Positions 8,354 to 17,842 of a stretch of DNA of 30,075 nucleotides are shown one piece after another (positions within the stretch are counted from its first letter, which is position 1; every line of letters starts with the position of its first letter). The translations under genes were made by a program, and so were the position numbers. The DNA comes from Trichomonas tenax (taxonomy: Eukaryota; Parabasalia; Trichomonadida; Trichomonadidae), in contig JALKBU010000629.1 of NCBI GenBank assembly GCA_023091735.1, positions 1 to 30,075 on the forward strand, read 5' to 3'. The notes below the pieces were generated by a model. It worked only from the letters and a program-made list of their open reading frames with translations, ran no database searches and was not told the DNA's origin.

Positions 8354-9139
8354 CTATGTGAAGGAAGGGTGCAGAAAAATAATGGGATTTTTGCAAAAAT
8401 TTTTGGATATTTGAATTCTTCATAAGATATAACAGCTATTAAAGGGATAACCAATTTTTCCCAAAGGGTAAATTTTGTCAAATCACCATTTCACTTTTGG
8501 GCTAAAAAGTGGCATTTCAAATGTTTAAAGATACATTTTTTTTAAGGTAAATCATAATGATTCAGTCAGTGTATGTATAATCCAAGTTATTTATCATCAA
8601 TTCCTCATATACAAATTTGGAACAAAATTTATTTAGAATTTATGGCTCATTTTCAAGCTACATCGATAGCAGATCTACATAATATTTGATTGATGACAGA
8701 AGCTCTGGAAATCTATTGGAATTGTTTAAAAGATGAACTTTACACACATTGCAGGCAAATACGGTCTGCTATTTTAACTAAAAGATGAAATATTATTTCT
8801 TGAAAAATATCAAAGTCTAATAAAAATCCAAGATTCTCAATATTTAAGCCAAACAAACAAATGGGAACATAACGCCACAACACACATCTTTTAGAAGTCT
8901 AACTGTGGAGCTCTGGTGCTCGAGGCCTCCATTGGGGAAAAACCGTCACTTTGGATTTTAAAAATCTCTCGAACACCAAGATTCGTATTTCGACGAATCC
9001 TCTAAAACATAGCATTCCTATGGTCTATAGAGTATCCCCATAAAATATGAGTCCTTGATTTTAAGGTTATCGGCATCCCCTTCTGTTTCATGTGAAAAAT
9101 ATAAATGTAAATAAAAAACAAAATTATTTTAAATTAGTA
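8354..9139. other. Intergenic region with a structured segment
   Basis: No open gene. 8490-8520 contains opposed TTTCACTTTTGGG and CTAAAAAGTGG words. 8900-9020 is GC-richer and self-complementary (separate entry). The rest is plain AT-rich sequence. Confidence 0.5.
8914..8999. other. Self-complementary GC-richer segment, possible non-coding RNA
   Basis: TGGTGCTCGAG at 8914-8924 pairs with CTCGAACACCA at 8968-8978 with one mismatch. Directly after it, GATTCG (8980-8985) pairs with CGAATC (8994-8999). The segment has higher GC than its flanks and no coding frame. It is not a tRNA: I see no T-arm or anticodon arrangement. The transcript strand is unknown. A folded RNA is only one possible explanation. 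Confidence 0.25.
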
Positions 9140-9662
9140 TTATTTTTCGTGATCTTTGATTATCTTGTATATTTCATCGGATCTCACGTAATCGGCGGCT
9201 GTCTTCCTTTTCTTGTCTTTATCCCCGACTGATATGCTTTCAAGTGTGACCAGGAATTCTACGACTTCGAGTCTTCCATTCTTCGATGCGTACATCAATG
9301 CTGTGAAACTTTTAAAATCCTTCGCGCTGACGTCTGATTCTGGAATCAATGACAGGTGATTGACGACGCCGATGTGGCCATACTCTGCTGCATATGTGTA
9401 TGAGTGCAGTCATGCCTTTGTCGTTCTTCGCGCCAACATCGCAGATGTATTTCTCTGTAAGACCCTCGACGACGCCGAGATTGCCTGCCTTCGCAACGAC
9501 CATAAGAGGAGTCATTCCGTTCTCTCTCTTGATATTTGCACCTTTGTAAGGATTTTTGAACTTACCAAGAGGCCTTTCCATCCATCGCTGATCGCACCAA
9601 TTACTGGCTATAAGCGTCCAATTGACTTCTCTTTCCTTCATATCCTTGTTATTACCAAACAT
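9140..9662 (-). pseudogene. Ankyrin-repeat protein, frameshifted
   Basis: Two overlapping minus-strand frames together form a run of about four ankyrin repeats. The first (9662 to about 9400) has ENGMTPLMVVAKAGNLGVVEGL and DKGMTALI. The second (about 9400 to 9140) continues with YAAEYGHIGVVNHL and SFTALMYASKNGRLEVVEFLV. The switch needs one extra base near 9400, where the ankyrin consensus passes cleanly from one frame to the other. The GMTALM..A..G.LEVV style is typical of trichomonad ankyrin proteins. The N-terminal 45 residues before the first repeat do not resemble the usual BTB-like head, so the 5' end may be missing. A sequencing error is the alternative to true decay. Confidence 0.75.
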
Positions 9663-9811
9663 GAATAAAAATGGATTAAGATTTACAAATCCGTTTTCCC
9701 AAATTCCTTCCGCAATTTTTTTCTTAACACTAAAAGCATGAAAAAAATCTGTCCGCCACAGAAAAAAAAAAACATTTTTTATTTTCTCTATTTATTCACA
9801 AATAGACACGC

Positions 9812-9850
9812 TTTTCAAATATGACTAAATAAACTCTATTACTATGATAT
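9812..9850. repeat. 39-bp repeat, copy 2
   Basis: Second copy of the 8315-8353 repeat (36 of 39 identical, same orientation). It lies 150 nt upstream of the broken minus-strand ankyrin gene and about 115 nt upstream of the plus-strand ankyrin gene, so it could serve either. Confidence 0.7.
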
Positions 9851-9929
9851 AGAATTTTTTTTTCATAAAGTCAAATATCAAAGCTCGCCCATAACTTTAC
9901 AAAAAGCGACACTTTTACGTGTCAAATCT

Positions 9930-9954
9930 GACATGTAAAATTATATTACATGTC
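9930..9954. promoter_or_regulatory. Perfect GACATGTAA / TTACATGTC inverted repeat before the ankyrin gene
   Basis: GACATGTAA (9930-9938) and TTACATGTC (9946-9954) are exact reverse complements 7 nt apart, ending 10 nt before the ATG at 9965. A related ACGTGTCA lies at 9917-9924. The word TTACATGTCA recurs at several non-coding sites in this window. The position suggests a core promoter element or operator for the ankyrin gene. Confidence 0.5.
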
Positions 9955-9964
9955 AATATCAAAA

Positions 9965-10782
9965 ATGGATTTTGAAAGTTCTCTATTGGAAGCCTTCGCT
10001 TCAGGAAATATTGAGAGTCTCAAAAAACTCGGTGTCGATAAAAATATAGCAAATGAAATAGTTTAAGTTGTTTTTCTAACAAACAGATTGCGAGAGTTAT
10101 TGATATTCCGGAAAAAAAGTGTGGGCAACACGTTCCATACGTTTCTTATCCTTCTCCGTTAGTTTATTCTATTTGCTGTCGACAAATCAAATCAGTTAAA
10201 TACTTAATTGAAATTGGAGCTGATTTAGAACAAAAAGTTCAAAATTGGCTTCCAATTCATTATGCAGCGATATCACACAGTGTTCCTATAATGGAATATC
10301 TACTCGAAAAACAGCCTAATCTTATAAATTTAATATCTCAAAATAATTCGACTCCATTACACTTCGCAGTATCTGCAAACGACTACCAGATGGTGCTTTG
10401 CCTGTTAAAACACAATGCAGACGTGAATTTAACAAATAATCTTGGTCAATCGCCTTTACACCTTTCTGTTGTATCTTATGACTCAAGAATAGCACAAGCA
10501 TTAGTTTCCTTTAACGCTGATATTAATCTTAAGGATTCGAAAGGAGCAACAGCACAAGAAATTGCAATTAAGCGTGAAAAACGTCCAATGGCTAAAATGT
10601 TGGCGGAGCTTAACTTAGATAAATCTAAGGTAAGATCCAAAGAAAATGTTTTACTAGATCTTGTCGATAATAATTTGTTTGATTATGATGAAAATGATGA
10701 AATTCCAGAAAGAGATTTAAATTCAGAACTAGATGCATTAGAAAAGCGTGCTGAAGAACTGAAGAAATCTTTCAAAAATTAA
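9965..10782 (+). CDS. Ankyrin-repeat protein with a 26-nt intron (exons 9965-10060 and 10087-10782)
   Basis: The first exon gives 32 residues (MDFESSLLEAFASGNIESLK...), then the frame hits TAA at once. Removing 10061-10086 joins codon 32 in phase 0 to 231 more residues, for 263 in total. The joined protein has four or five ankyrin repeats (about residues 55-210; for example NSTPLHFAVSANDYQMVLCLL and LGQSPLHLSVVSYDSRIAQALV). An acidic, charged C-terminal tail (KRAEELKKSFKN) follows. Without splicing, translation would have to start at an internal Met (10291) in the middle of a repeat. The first exon also reads as the start of an ankyrin-type helix pair, supporting the join. It is a protein-protein interaction protein of unknown partner. 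The neighbouring broken ankyrin gene on the other strand is a relative by family only. Confidence 0.8.
10061..10086 (+). other. Very short spliceosomal intron, 26 nt
   Basis: The segment begins GTTTAAG and ends TCTAACAAACAG. The last 12 nt differ at two positions from the trichomonad combined branch-point and 3' splice motif ACTAACACACAG. Its length (not a multiple of 3) and its in-frame TAA mean that only its removal gives one continuous ankyrin frame. Confidence 0.75.
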
Positions 10783-11435
10783 AAATTCTGTTTCTTTTTC
10801 ATAATTAACTATATCATAAAATAGACCATCTTGACACTTTATGAAAGATAGATATTGATTTTGAATATCAATGAATTATATTTTAACTTTGAAAATATTA
10901 ATGCAAACATAGTTTAGCATTCTATTAAATGACTTCTCATACATTTTTTAAAACATACGTGATATAGAAATAATCAATTTTTTAAAAAAATTACATTTTG
11001 AATATATAAATCTAGATAAAGCTCTGTAATTCTAAATTTAGATATATCTTCATGAGGGAATTGCTTACGCTGATTATTGTTAAATATTAAATTTTGAACA
11101 ACATCTACTGTTTATCAAAAATTTAGTATAGATAAATGATATTAATTATATCTTATCAAGATATGAAGCACTTTTTACCATCGTGATTCCAATTATGAGG
11201 ATTGAATTTTGAAGATAAACTTCTTTCGACATGAAAAATGATATTTCTATGCTATGGCAATACTAATTTTGATGGTTTTAAATTATAATAATGAAATAAA
11301 TAATTTCGATATTATCAACAATGCTTCAAAAGCTTATAGTTTATTGGCAAAAAGTAAAATGCAATTGGAAATATGACAATAGACGAAAATAGATTAATCT
11401 TAAAAACGTGACAATTCTCTAAAAAGTTCGCCAAC
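10783..11435. other. Intergenic region, AT-rich
   Basis: No gene or clear repeat. It includes the 3' flank of the ankyrin gene and the upstream region of the large kinase, where no good initiator match is visible close to the ATG at 11436. Confidence 0.55.
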
Positions 11436-14144
11436 ATGGCCGACAAACAGAAAGAACTCGAAGAGAAGATACAGCGCTCGCTCGGAAAATTGCGTGTGAT
11501 GTATCCGAGTCTCTCTAAGAACTTAAACGACTTTCAAGTTCAACAAACGATTGGAAAAGGAGGTTTCGGTGAAGTTAATCTCGCGAAAAACGTAAAAGAC
11601 AGAAAGCTTTACGCTGTTAAGCAGCTTTTTGAGAAAAGATTGGTTGGAAACAACTTCAAAAGATTTTTAGATGAAATCAAAACAATGGCGAAATGCGTAA
11701 ATCAATTCTTACTTCCGATCGCTGGTTTCACGTATACGCCGCCTTATGCGATTATTACTCCTTATATGCCTTCTGGATGCTTGAAAGATTATATTTCGAA
11801 GAAATCTGAAGTAAAACTTTCTCCAACACAGCTCACGAAGATTGCCATGGGTATTGCACACGGAATGATTACTGTACATGAAAATAACATCATTCATCGC
11901 GATCTTAAAGTTGCAAATATTTTAATGGATGAAAATTTGTTACCAAAGATCTGCGATTTCGGTATTGCTCGCTTCGAAAGCATGAGTGAAGAGAATTTAA
12001 TGACTTCTGGAATCGGAACACAAATTTATATGGCTCCAGAATTGTTTTTGACAAGATCTTACTCCAACAAAGTTGATGTTTACTCTTACGCTTTCATAAT
12101 CTGGGAAATGTCTGAGAAAAAACGCGCATTTCAAAATATGAATATGGAAAAGTTGAATGAGCGTGTTTTCCAGAAAGGAGAACGTGAGTCATTTTCAATG
12201 CAGACTCCTCGTGCTTTGCAATCACTCATCAAAAAGTGCTGGGACCCAGATCCAGCGAAAAGACCAAGTTTCTCAAACATTTATAATGCATTCGCAACAG
12301 GAAAAGTTTCTTTCTTAGGAACAGACGAAGACGCAATCAAGCGTTTCGCACAAGAGATCGAAGAGAACCACAAGCGCACAGTTGCCAAGCAACTCAAGAG
12401 AAATGAAGCAGCAAAGCGTCGAGTTGATGAACACGTTAAAAGAGTCCAAAACATGCGCGAAAAAGAAAGAGACAAAGCAGAAAAATCTCTTCTTGAAAAA
12501 GAAATGGCAAGAAGACAAGAAGAAAAGAAACGCAAAGAAGAAAGGAAACGCCAAGCATCTCAATTCCAATATCAGCCGGCTCAAGCAAGTGCTCCATTCT
12601 CACCACAAGGAAATGCTTACAATCCACTCGTTTATCAACAGACAACTGTTTTCCACTCTCCTCCATCATCTAATGAAGACAACACAACAACAGATCCAGT
12701 CCAGGTTCTCAAGAACTACAAGAATGTTAACTTCGAGCAGTTCTTGAAGGGATATTCATTCTCCATTGGCTTGGAGCACTTCAACTTCTTCTCCAATGTT
12801 TTCGTTAACTTCTCAAAGCGTCCACCACCAAGCGTTATCAAATTCATCGTTCAGAGCTGCAACAAAGTTATGGAGAAGTATGCAGAGTTTGTTACTCTCT
12901 TTGGAAACTCACAGTACTTTTTGCTTCTTCCTATTACAAACGACGAAGCTGTTGATGAAATTGTTGAATCATTCAAGCATTTGTTCATTAATGCACCATA
13001 TATTGCAATCCAGAATGCTCTCATTCCACAACTTAAGCTTCTCCTTGAACTCAGATCTGAGAAGATGCTCATTCTTTACTCATTCGCTGTTACGAGGATC
13101 ACAAAAGTTACATTCACAAACGAGCACATTCAGATGCTCATTCAGTTCGCTCCAAGAGTCAGAGACGCTCCATATGGATACATGATTATCAGAATCCTCT
13201 TCTACATTGCTGCATACGACGCACATTGCAAACCGTACATTAAATCGAATTGCGAGTCTCTTTTCGTTTCTTTCTTAGCTTCAGCAGACCGCATGACCGC
13301 AATTTCAGCTTATAACACGCTTCTTAATCTCTTCGAAAGCATTGATGGTCTTGATTATGCTGTCCTTGTTAGACATATCAAAGATGAATACTTCGTTAAT
13401 AACGTCGTTTCTCTCCTCCTCAGAGCACGTTCAGTCCCGAGAATGTCCGATATCATGGGAGAACTCATGCGTGTCGGCATGAAGATCCCGCATGCATGGA
13501 TCATCATGTACCAGCTTGCAAGAAATATGCCAGACAACTTCCCATTGATTGGATCTTTCTGGTCAGAGAATCTCAAAACGCAATTCGAAAACGTTTTGAA
13601 ACTCTTCTTTATCCTTTTCCATCACCATCCAAACAGAGACAGATTCCTTCAGTGCCAGTGGTACTTGGAAATGTGCATTATGATGTCCAAGTCACAGAAC
13701 GAGTTCTACATGACTGTTATCCCATCACTTTTCACGAGGCAAACAATTTCAACTAGTTTGCTTGAGCAGTTGATCAACGGTGGTTTCTGGCACGACTACA
13801 TTCAGTTCGCAATCGATAAGAACACAACTCAATTGAACAACAATATTTTAGTTCTTTTATACAACTTCGCCCAGAAAGCAGGATATACCGAAGAATTTGC
13901 TATGTTCACGCAGAGACTTATTCAGCTTCTCGCAGATCCGGTTTTGTTCGAGAATGCAATGAAGACAATTGCAACGCTTTCTCACTATCCTAAGTTCATG
14001 ACTGTTTTTCCGCATGACGAAGCATCTTATAATTATTTTGTTTCGCTTGCTGAATACCCAGGCGTTGGGCAAACTGCGAAGATGATTGTCGAAAACATGT
14101 ATAAATTCATTCAACAATCTTACCAACGGCAGGGACAGTTTTGA
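11436..14144 (+). CDS. TKL-family protein kinase with coiled coil and long helical C-terminal region, 902 residues
   Basis: The N-terminal kinase domain spans about residues 32-285: glycine loop GKGGFGEV (40-47), ATP Lys62 in YAVKQ, catalytic loop HRDLKVAN (154-161), DFG (174-176), MAPE (199-202), and the CWDPDPAKRPSF block (268-279) typical of TKL and tyrosine-kinase-like enzymes. All catalytic residues are intact. Residues 300-375 are a highly charged Lys/Glu/Arg coiled coil, followed by a Gln/Pro/Ser linker (376-420). Residues 420-902 form a long helical region resembling HEAT/ARM repeats, which occurs in many trichomonad TKL kinases and presumably serves as a scaffold. The first 31 residues are a short helix. 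There are no interruptions. Codons are richer in C and G than in the flanking pseudogenes, suggesting a well-expressed gene. The substrate and pathway are unknown. Confidence 0.93.
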   Translation: MADKQKELEEKIQRSLGKLRVMYPSLSKNLNDFQVQQTIGKGGFGEVNLAKNVKDRKLYAVKQLFEKRLVGNNFKRFLDEIKTMAKCVNQFLLPIAGFTYTPPYAIITPYMPSGCLKDYISKKSEVKLSPTQLTKIAMGIAHGMITVHENNIIHRDLKVANILMDENLLPKICDFGIARFESMSEENLMTSGIGTQIYMAPELFLTRSYSNKVDVYSYAFIIWEMSEKKRAFQNMNMEKLNERVFQKGERESFSMQTPRALQSLIKKCWDPDPAKRPSFSNIYNAFATGKVSFLGTDEDAIKRFAQEIEENHKRTVAKQLKRNEAAKRRVDEHVKRVQNMREKERDKAEKSLLEKEMARRQEEKKRKEERKRQASQFQYQPAQASAPFSPQGNAYNPLVYQQTTVFHSPPSSNEDNTTTDPVQVLKNYKNVNFEQFLKGYSFSIGLEHFNFFSNVFVNFSKRPPPSVIKFIVQSCNKVMEKYAEFVTLFGNSQYFLLLPITNDEAVDEIVESFKHLFINAPYIAIQNALIPQLKLLLELRSEKMLILYSFAVTRITKVTFTNEHIQMLIQFAPRVRDAPYGYMIIRILFYIAAYDAHCKPYIKSNCESLFVSFLASADRMTAISAYNTLLNLFESIDGLDYAVLVRHIKDEYFVNNVVSLLLRARSVPRMSDIMGELMRVGMKIPHAWIIMYQLARNMPDNFPLIGSFWSENLKTQFENVLKLFFILFHHHPNRDRFLQCQWYLEMCIMMSKSQNEFYMTVIPSLFTRQTISTSLLEQLINGGFWHDYIQFAIDKNTTQLNNNILVLLYNFAQKAGYTEEFAMFTQRLIQLLADPVLFENAMKTIATLSHYPKFMTVFPHDEASYNYFVSLAEYPGVGQTAKMIVENMYKFIQQSYQRQGQF

Positions 14145-14295
14145 AGTAAACATTTATCTTGATATCAAATTGAACAAATTTTCATAATAAAGCATCAGAA
14201 AATTTCATCATAATTTTGAGACATGTAATACTTTCATTTTGCATGTTCGCTCATAGTGTCGTGATTGATACTAAACATCACAACCCAAAATAGTA

Positions 14296-15465
14296 TCAAG
14301 ATCCTTTCATTATAATTTCTGAAAGAATAGTAAACACCTGAAGTAAAAATTGCTCACGCATGCATTATCCACAGTTCCAGCATCATTGAAAGTACAGTTT
14401 GCTTTTGTCACATTTGATGAAAATTACTTTGCAGGAGACTTTGCAAATGGCATTGATTATGATAATATCTTCATGAATGATGACTTTGGACAGATCATGA
14501 TGACATTCATATTGTTATTTGATAATACCATTGATGAGATCCATGAACGAACATAGTATTTCATCTCAAAAGAAAAATGACATTGGATTCAAAGCTTGGC
14601 TAGTTGTTGGTTCAATTGTTATTGTTTTTGCAAAATTATTCCCAGTTTTCTTCCTAGATGGCATCATGAATGTCATCAAAGTCCTTCTCGCTCTTCCGCA
14701 GCGTGTCAAAGATGATGCAAAGAGTCCATTTTGCGAAGCTAATGAAGATCCAGCGAAGGTTTCTTCAGCTCACAAAATGAAGAGATCGATAAAATTGAAA
14801 TTCACATTATCAGCTGTGACTACAATAATATTTGGATCCCAGACTCTCCAAAGACAATGCATAATGTGTATTCATGAGCATCTGCAAACCAGCAAATTAC
14901 TTTGTTCATGAACAACAACTTCAAGACATTATTGGTTCTTATTCAGCAGCCTCCATCCACAGAGTATCATTGATTCTCCAGAGTTAATGAACTTCTTGTT
15001 GAGCAATTCCAAGGATGCATATCTCAAAAGAATTTGAATGAAATACGATCCTCGAGTATCGTTAATTGGATCTGTTCCACATTTGGAAATTGAACAAAGA
15101 TTTGCGATTTTAATAACATCCGATTGAATTCTGATGCCTCCCCCATTACCTTGATATGCTGTTATATTATACCATTGGATGTTGCAAGCATAATGAACAA
15201 ATACCGAATATTTTTTGATATCTATTGCCCCACCAGCATCTCCTTTACAATAACTAAATGAGGAATAGGATGCTAATACATTGGCGGTTAATAAATTAAC
15301 GTATATTGCACCATTTAAACAATTGTAGAATGAACATTCTTTAAAATCAATGTAATCGACAATTGAAAACGGTGGATTCTCTCCAGAAACGATTGTTGGT
15401 GATGTAGACCCAAAGTATTGAAGCCAAAAATCATTGTTTTCTGTTAAACGGAGAATAAAAACGAA
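14296..15465 (-). pseudogene. Beta-helix (Pmp-like) surface protein, copy 1, interrupted
   Basis: From 15465 to 14929 the minus strand has an open frame of 178 codons without a start Met. It reads like a parallel beta-helix surface protein, with GGAIDIKK and GNGGGIRIQS (GGA/GGI motifs of Pmp-like proteins), repeated C..C phrases and an N-terminus LTENNDFWLQYFGST matching copy 2. A separate piece at 14364-14296 encodes the same C-terminus as copy 2 (CMREQFLLQVFTILSEI, then TGA at 14296-14298). Between the pieces, 14365 to about 14890 is unrelated DNA. Relative to copy 2 this gene lost its ATG, lacks about 110 residues in the middle, and carries an insertion near the 3' end. Relatives are expanded, membrane-associated proteins in trichomonads. 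Confidence 0.75.
14365..14890 (+). other. Unrelated segment inside beta-helix copy 1
   Basis: This roughly 0.5-kb segment has plus-strand frames that look like decayed coding sequence. The first (14350-14556) is acidic (FDENYFAGDFANGIDYDNIF). The second (about 14550-14911) has a hydrophobic segment AWLVVGSIVIVFAKLFPVFFL followed by a charged tail, as in a single-pass membrane protein. The frames do not join without shifts. I do not recognise the family. It may be an inserted fragment of another surface-protein gene. Confidence 0.35.
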
Positions 15466-15743
15466 TTTGTTTCTTCATCCCGAAATCTTTTCATAAAATG
15501 AAGTGCAAAATTTTATGAACATAAAAATAAGGATAACTAATCTTAAATTCAATATCAATCTCTGTTATATGTATCAAATAGCCTCTTATACTGTTATTTA
15601 CTCACGAAGTCTGATTATACCAAATGCTTTTGGATTCACAAGATTTCGGAAATCACAAAATCAAATTAATTTTGAAATAAAAAGGCAATACATTTGCATG
15701 TTTTATTGATAAAATCTCAAACATGCTCAAACTCAATATAGAA

Positions 15744-16633
15744 TCAAGATCCAATCATCACTATTTCAGAAATAATAGTGAAAACTCGAAGAAGGAATTG
15801 TTCATTCATACATAAACATGAATAACATTTTTCTTCTTTGACAACACAAATTGGTTCATTATAGTATGTAAAAGATTCAGCAAAATGAATCCTTGTAGTT
15901 TGGGCGAAGCTACAAAGTCTTGCATTATATTCAAATGTACAATCAGATACATATATTTTTCCATTGCTTGATATTCCAAAATAACAATCCATCTTATGAT
16001 ACATAATTGATGAATTTTGTATATTTACAACTCTTCCATTTGCACAAATTAGTCCCCACTTATTTCCTGGCACAGTAGAATTTAAAACATTACAAAATGA
16101 AATATTAATAAAACAATTTTGTGAGTAAAATCCTCCATCACAATTTCTCGCAATGTTACAATAAAATAACGAATTTTTCCATGTTTCTTTACATTCGACT
16201 GCATCTGCTAAGCAATCTCCATCCATTCTATTATACGATGTATTATGATATGGATTTGTTCCGCATTAGGAAATTGAACATAAATGTGCAAACTTCATTC
16301 CACTCGATTGAACTCTGAAGCCTTCTCCATTACCTTCAAACGTTGTTATATTACACAATTGGATGTTGCAAGCATAATGAATAATTTTTGATATCCATTG
16401 CACTACCAATATCTTTTTTGCAGTTACTAAATGATGGGAAGTGAGTATATTAACTGTGTTTAAATTAACGTATATTGCACCTTCTAGACAATGGTGGAAA
16501 AACAGTCCTTAAAATCAATATTATTGACAATTGTAAATTTGGGATTCTCTCCAGAAACAATTGTTTGTGATGTGGATCCAAAGTATTGAAGCCATGCATC
16601 ATTGTATTCTGTTAAATGGAGAATGAAAATCAT
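15744..16633 (-). pseudogene. Beta-helix (Pmp-like) surface protein, copy 2, frameshifted
   Basis: Starting at ATG 16633 (initiator TCACAA at 16644-16639) the gene reads MIFILHLTEYNDAWLQYFGST and then loses frame after DFKDCF. It shifts again in the region matching copy 1's SSFSYCKGDAGGAIDI, and carries TAA (16266-16268) where copy 1 has Lys in SISKCGT. The 3' part is open from 16226 to 15744: 160 residues with Cys-rich beta-helix turns (CDGGFYSQNCFINISFCNV, IYVSDCTFEY) and a hydrophobic C-terminal segment (EQFLLRVFTIISEIVMIGS). At least two frameshifts and one nonsense codon make it a pseudogene. Together with copy 1 it is a direct tandem duplication about 1.2 kb apart. Confidence 0.8.
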
Positions 16634-16638
16634 AAAAA

Positions 16639-16644
16639 TTGTGA
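16639..16644 (-). promoter_or_regulatory. Initiator (TCACAA) of beta-helix copy 2
   Basis: TCACAATTTTTATG on the minus strand places the +1 A at 16642, 9 nt before the ATG at 16633. It is a typical trichomonad arrangement retained on a pseudogene. Confidence 0.5.
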
Positions 16645-17190
16645 ATTAACATCAGGTCATTTATAAAATTGAATTGAGTATAAACCTATCCGCCTCAAGG
16701 CCAAAGTTATTTTAATTGATCCAAATCCTATAGCATATTATCTAAGATTGAATGTGCTTATAAAAAAGTATAGGTAATCGCCAAAAAAATCATCAGTTTG
16801 CTTCCTTCGATTCACAAGTCTCATTATGATTTATAATCCCTGAGTCAATCATTCCATATTTAATTAAGAAGGGTGTAGCATATTCAGTTGCTAACTTTTC
16901 TGCATAAAAACATATATCCTCAGTAAATCTCAATGAACAAAACTCTTAACATTCAGTGAGAATATTAACAGATTGAATGAAAGCTGGACAAAGCCACTTT
17001 TCGCGAGGCTAGTTTTCTGAATGGCGCTGCTAAGTTGAGTGGATTGAATCAAAAGCAATTCGAAGGAAATACTTTGGTTAGATTTTATTTAAATATTCAG
17101 TAAGTATTAAAGAACGGACAGTATAAATATAATGCAATGGATGAGAGGTATATTAATAACAAAAGATATATCAAAGTTTGATGAACAGAG
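16645..17190. other. Intergenic region
   Basis: No coding frame or repeat found. The right end is the upstream region of the HP1-like gene. The ATG at 17132 lies here but is upstream of the initiator and is unlikely to be used. Confidence 0.5.
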
Positions 17191-17196
17191 TCACTT
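17191..17196 (+). promoter_or_regulatory. Initiator (TCACTT) that decides the HP1-like start
   Basis: TCACTTTTTA at 17191-17200 is directly followed by ATG at 17201. The +1 A at 17193 gives an 8-nt leader, a classic trichomonad layout. It argues for 17201 and against the upstream ATG at 17132. Confidence 0.65.
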
Positions 17197-17200
17197 TTTA

Positions 17201-17749
17201 ATGTCTGATAATGAAGAAGAAGATGTTTACGAAGTTGAAGAAATTCTCGACGATTTCCAAGTGGACGACGAAGTTCTCTATCTAGTGAAGTGGGTCGGAT
17301 ACGACGACAGCGAATGCACGTGGGAACCAGCGGCTGGATTGGAAAATTGCGAATTCGCAATAAATAATTATTTAGATAAAAAGGCAAATATAGAAAAACA
17401 ACACGAAACTCGAATAGTTGATTCTGAAAATAGCAAAATTAGCTTGTTTAAACTTACAAAATTATATGAAAATATGAAAGCGATTGAAGAAAGTCAGCCA
17501 AAGTCAGAAGATGAACTTAAGGAACAGGAACAGAACACAAAAATATCAAAATTATACGAAGAACTCCAAAATTTGAAAGATAAACGACCAAATCTAATTT
17601 ACAGCTGCGAAATTGCTGACGATGAAATAATATACTGTGTAAATTCTGACTCTGGGAATTATACTGCTTCATCTACGGCCATAAAACTCTATAATCCACA
17701 ATTAATTATTAAATTTTTGGAGCACAGGATCCAAGTTGTTGATAAATAA
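17201..17749 (+). CDS. HP1-like chromodomain and chromoshadow protein, 182 residues
   Basis: HP1 proteins bind methylated histone H3 Lys9 and compact chromatin. From Met at 17201 an acidic head (SDNEEED) leads into a chromodomain at about residues 9-60 (VYEVEEILDDFQ...YLVKWVGYDDSECTWEP). The three methyl-lysine cage aromatics are present as Tyr10, Trp31 and Tyr34. A charged, helix-prone hinge rich in Lys/Glu (61-124) follows. The C-terminus (about 125-182) fits a chromoshadow domain, closing with NPQLIIKFLEHRIQVV, which parallels the HP1 ending CPQVVI.FYEERL. Size and two-domain order are as in HP1. An upstream in-frame ATG (17132) would add 23 residues but precedes the initiator. The chromoshadow call is weaker than the chromodomain call. 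Confidence 0.88.
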   Translation: MSDNEEEDVYEVEEILDDFQVDDEVLYLVKWVGYDDSECTWEPAAGLENCEFAINNYLDKKANIEKQHETRIVDSENSKISLFKLTKLYENMKAIEESQPKSEDELKEQEQNTKISKLYEELQNLKDKRPNLIYSCEIADDEIIYCVNSDSGNYTASSTAIKLYNPQLIIKFLEHRIQVVDK

Positions 17750-17842
17750 ACATGTTTGTAGTTATTTTAATGAAACAAATAAAACATTTTATAAATTGAA
17801 CAAAAATTAAAAATATTTTGTAATAATATTCTTGCATATGTA

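Noticed and set aside
8900..9020. tRNA gene
   Set aside because: No acceptor stem pairing, T-arm or anticodon loop could be arranged. I found no convincing tRNA or rRNA anywhere in the window.
12281..13185. Several frames of 70 to 140 codons overlapping the large kinase
   Set aside because: Shadows of the charged, codon-biased kinase coding region in other frames.
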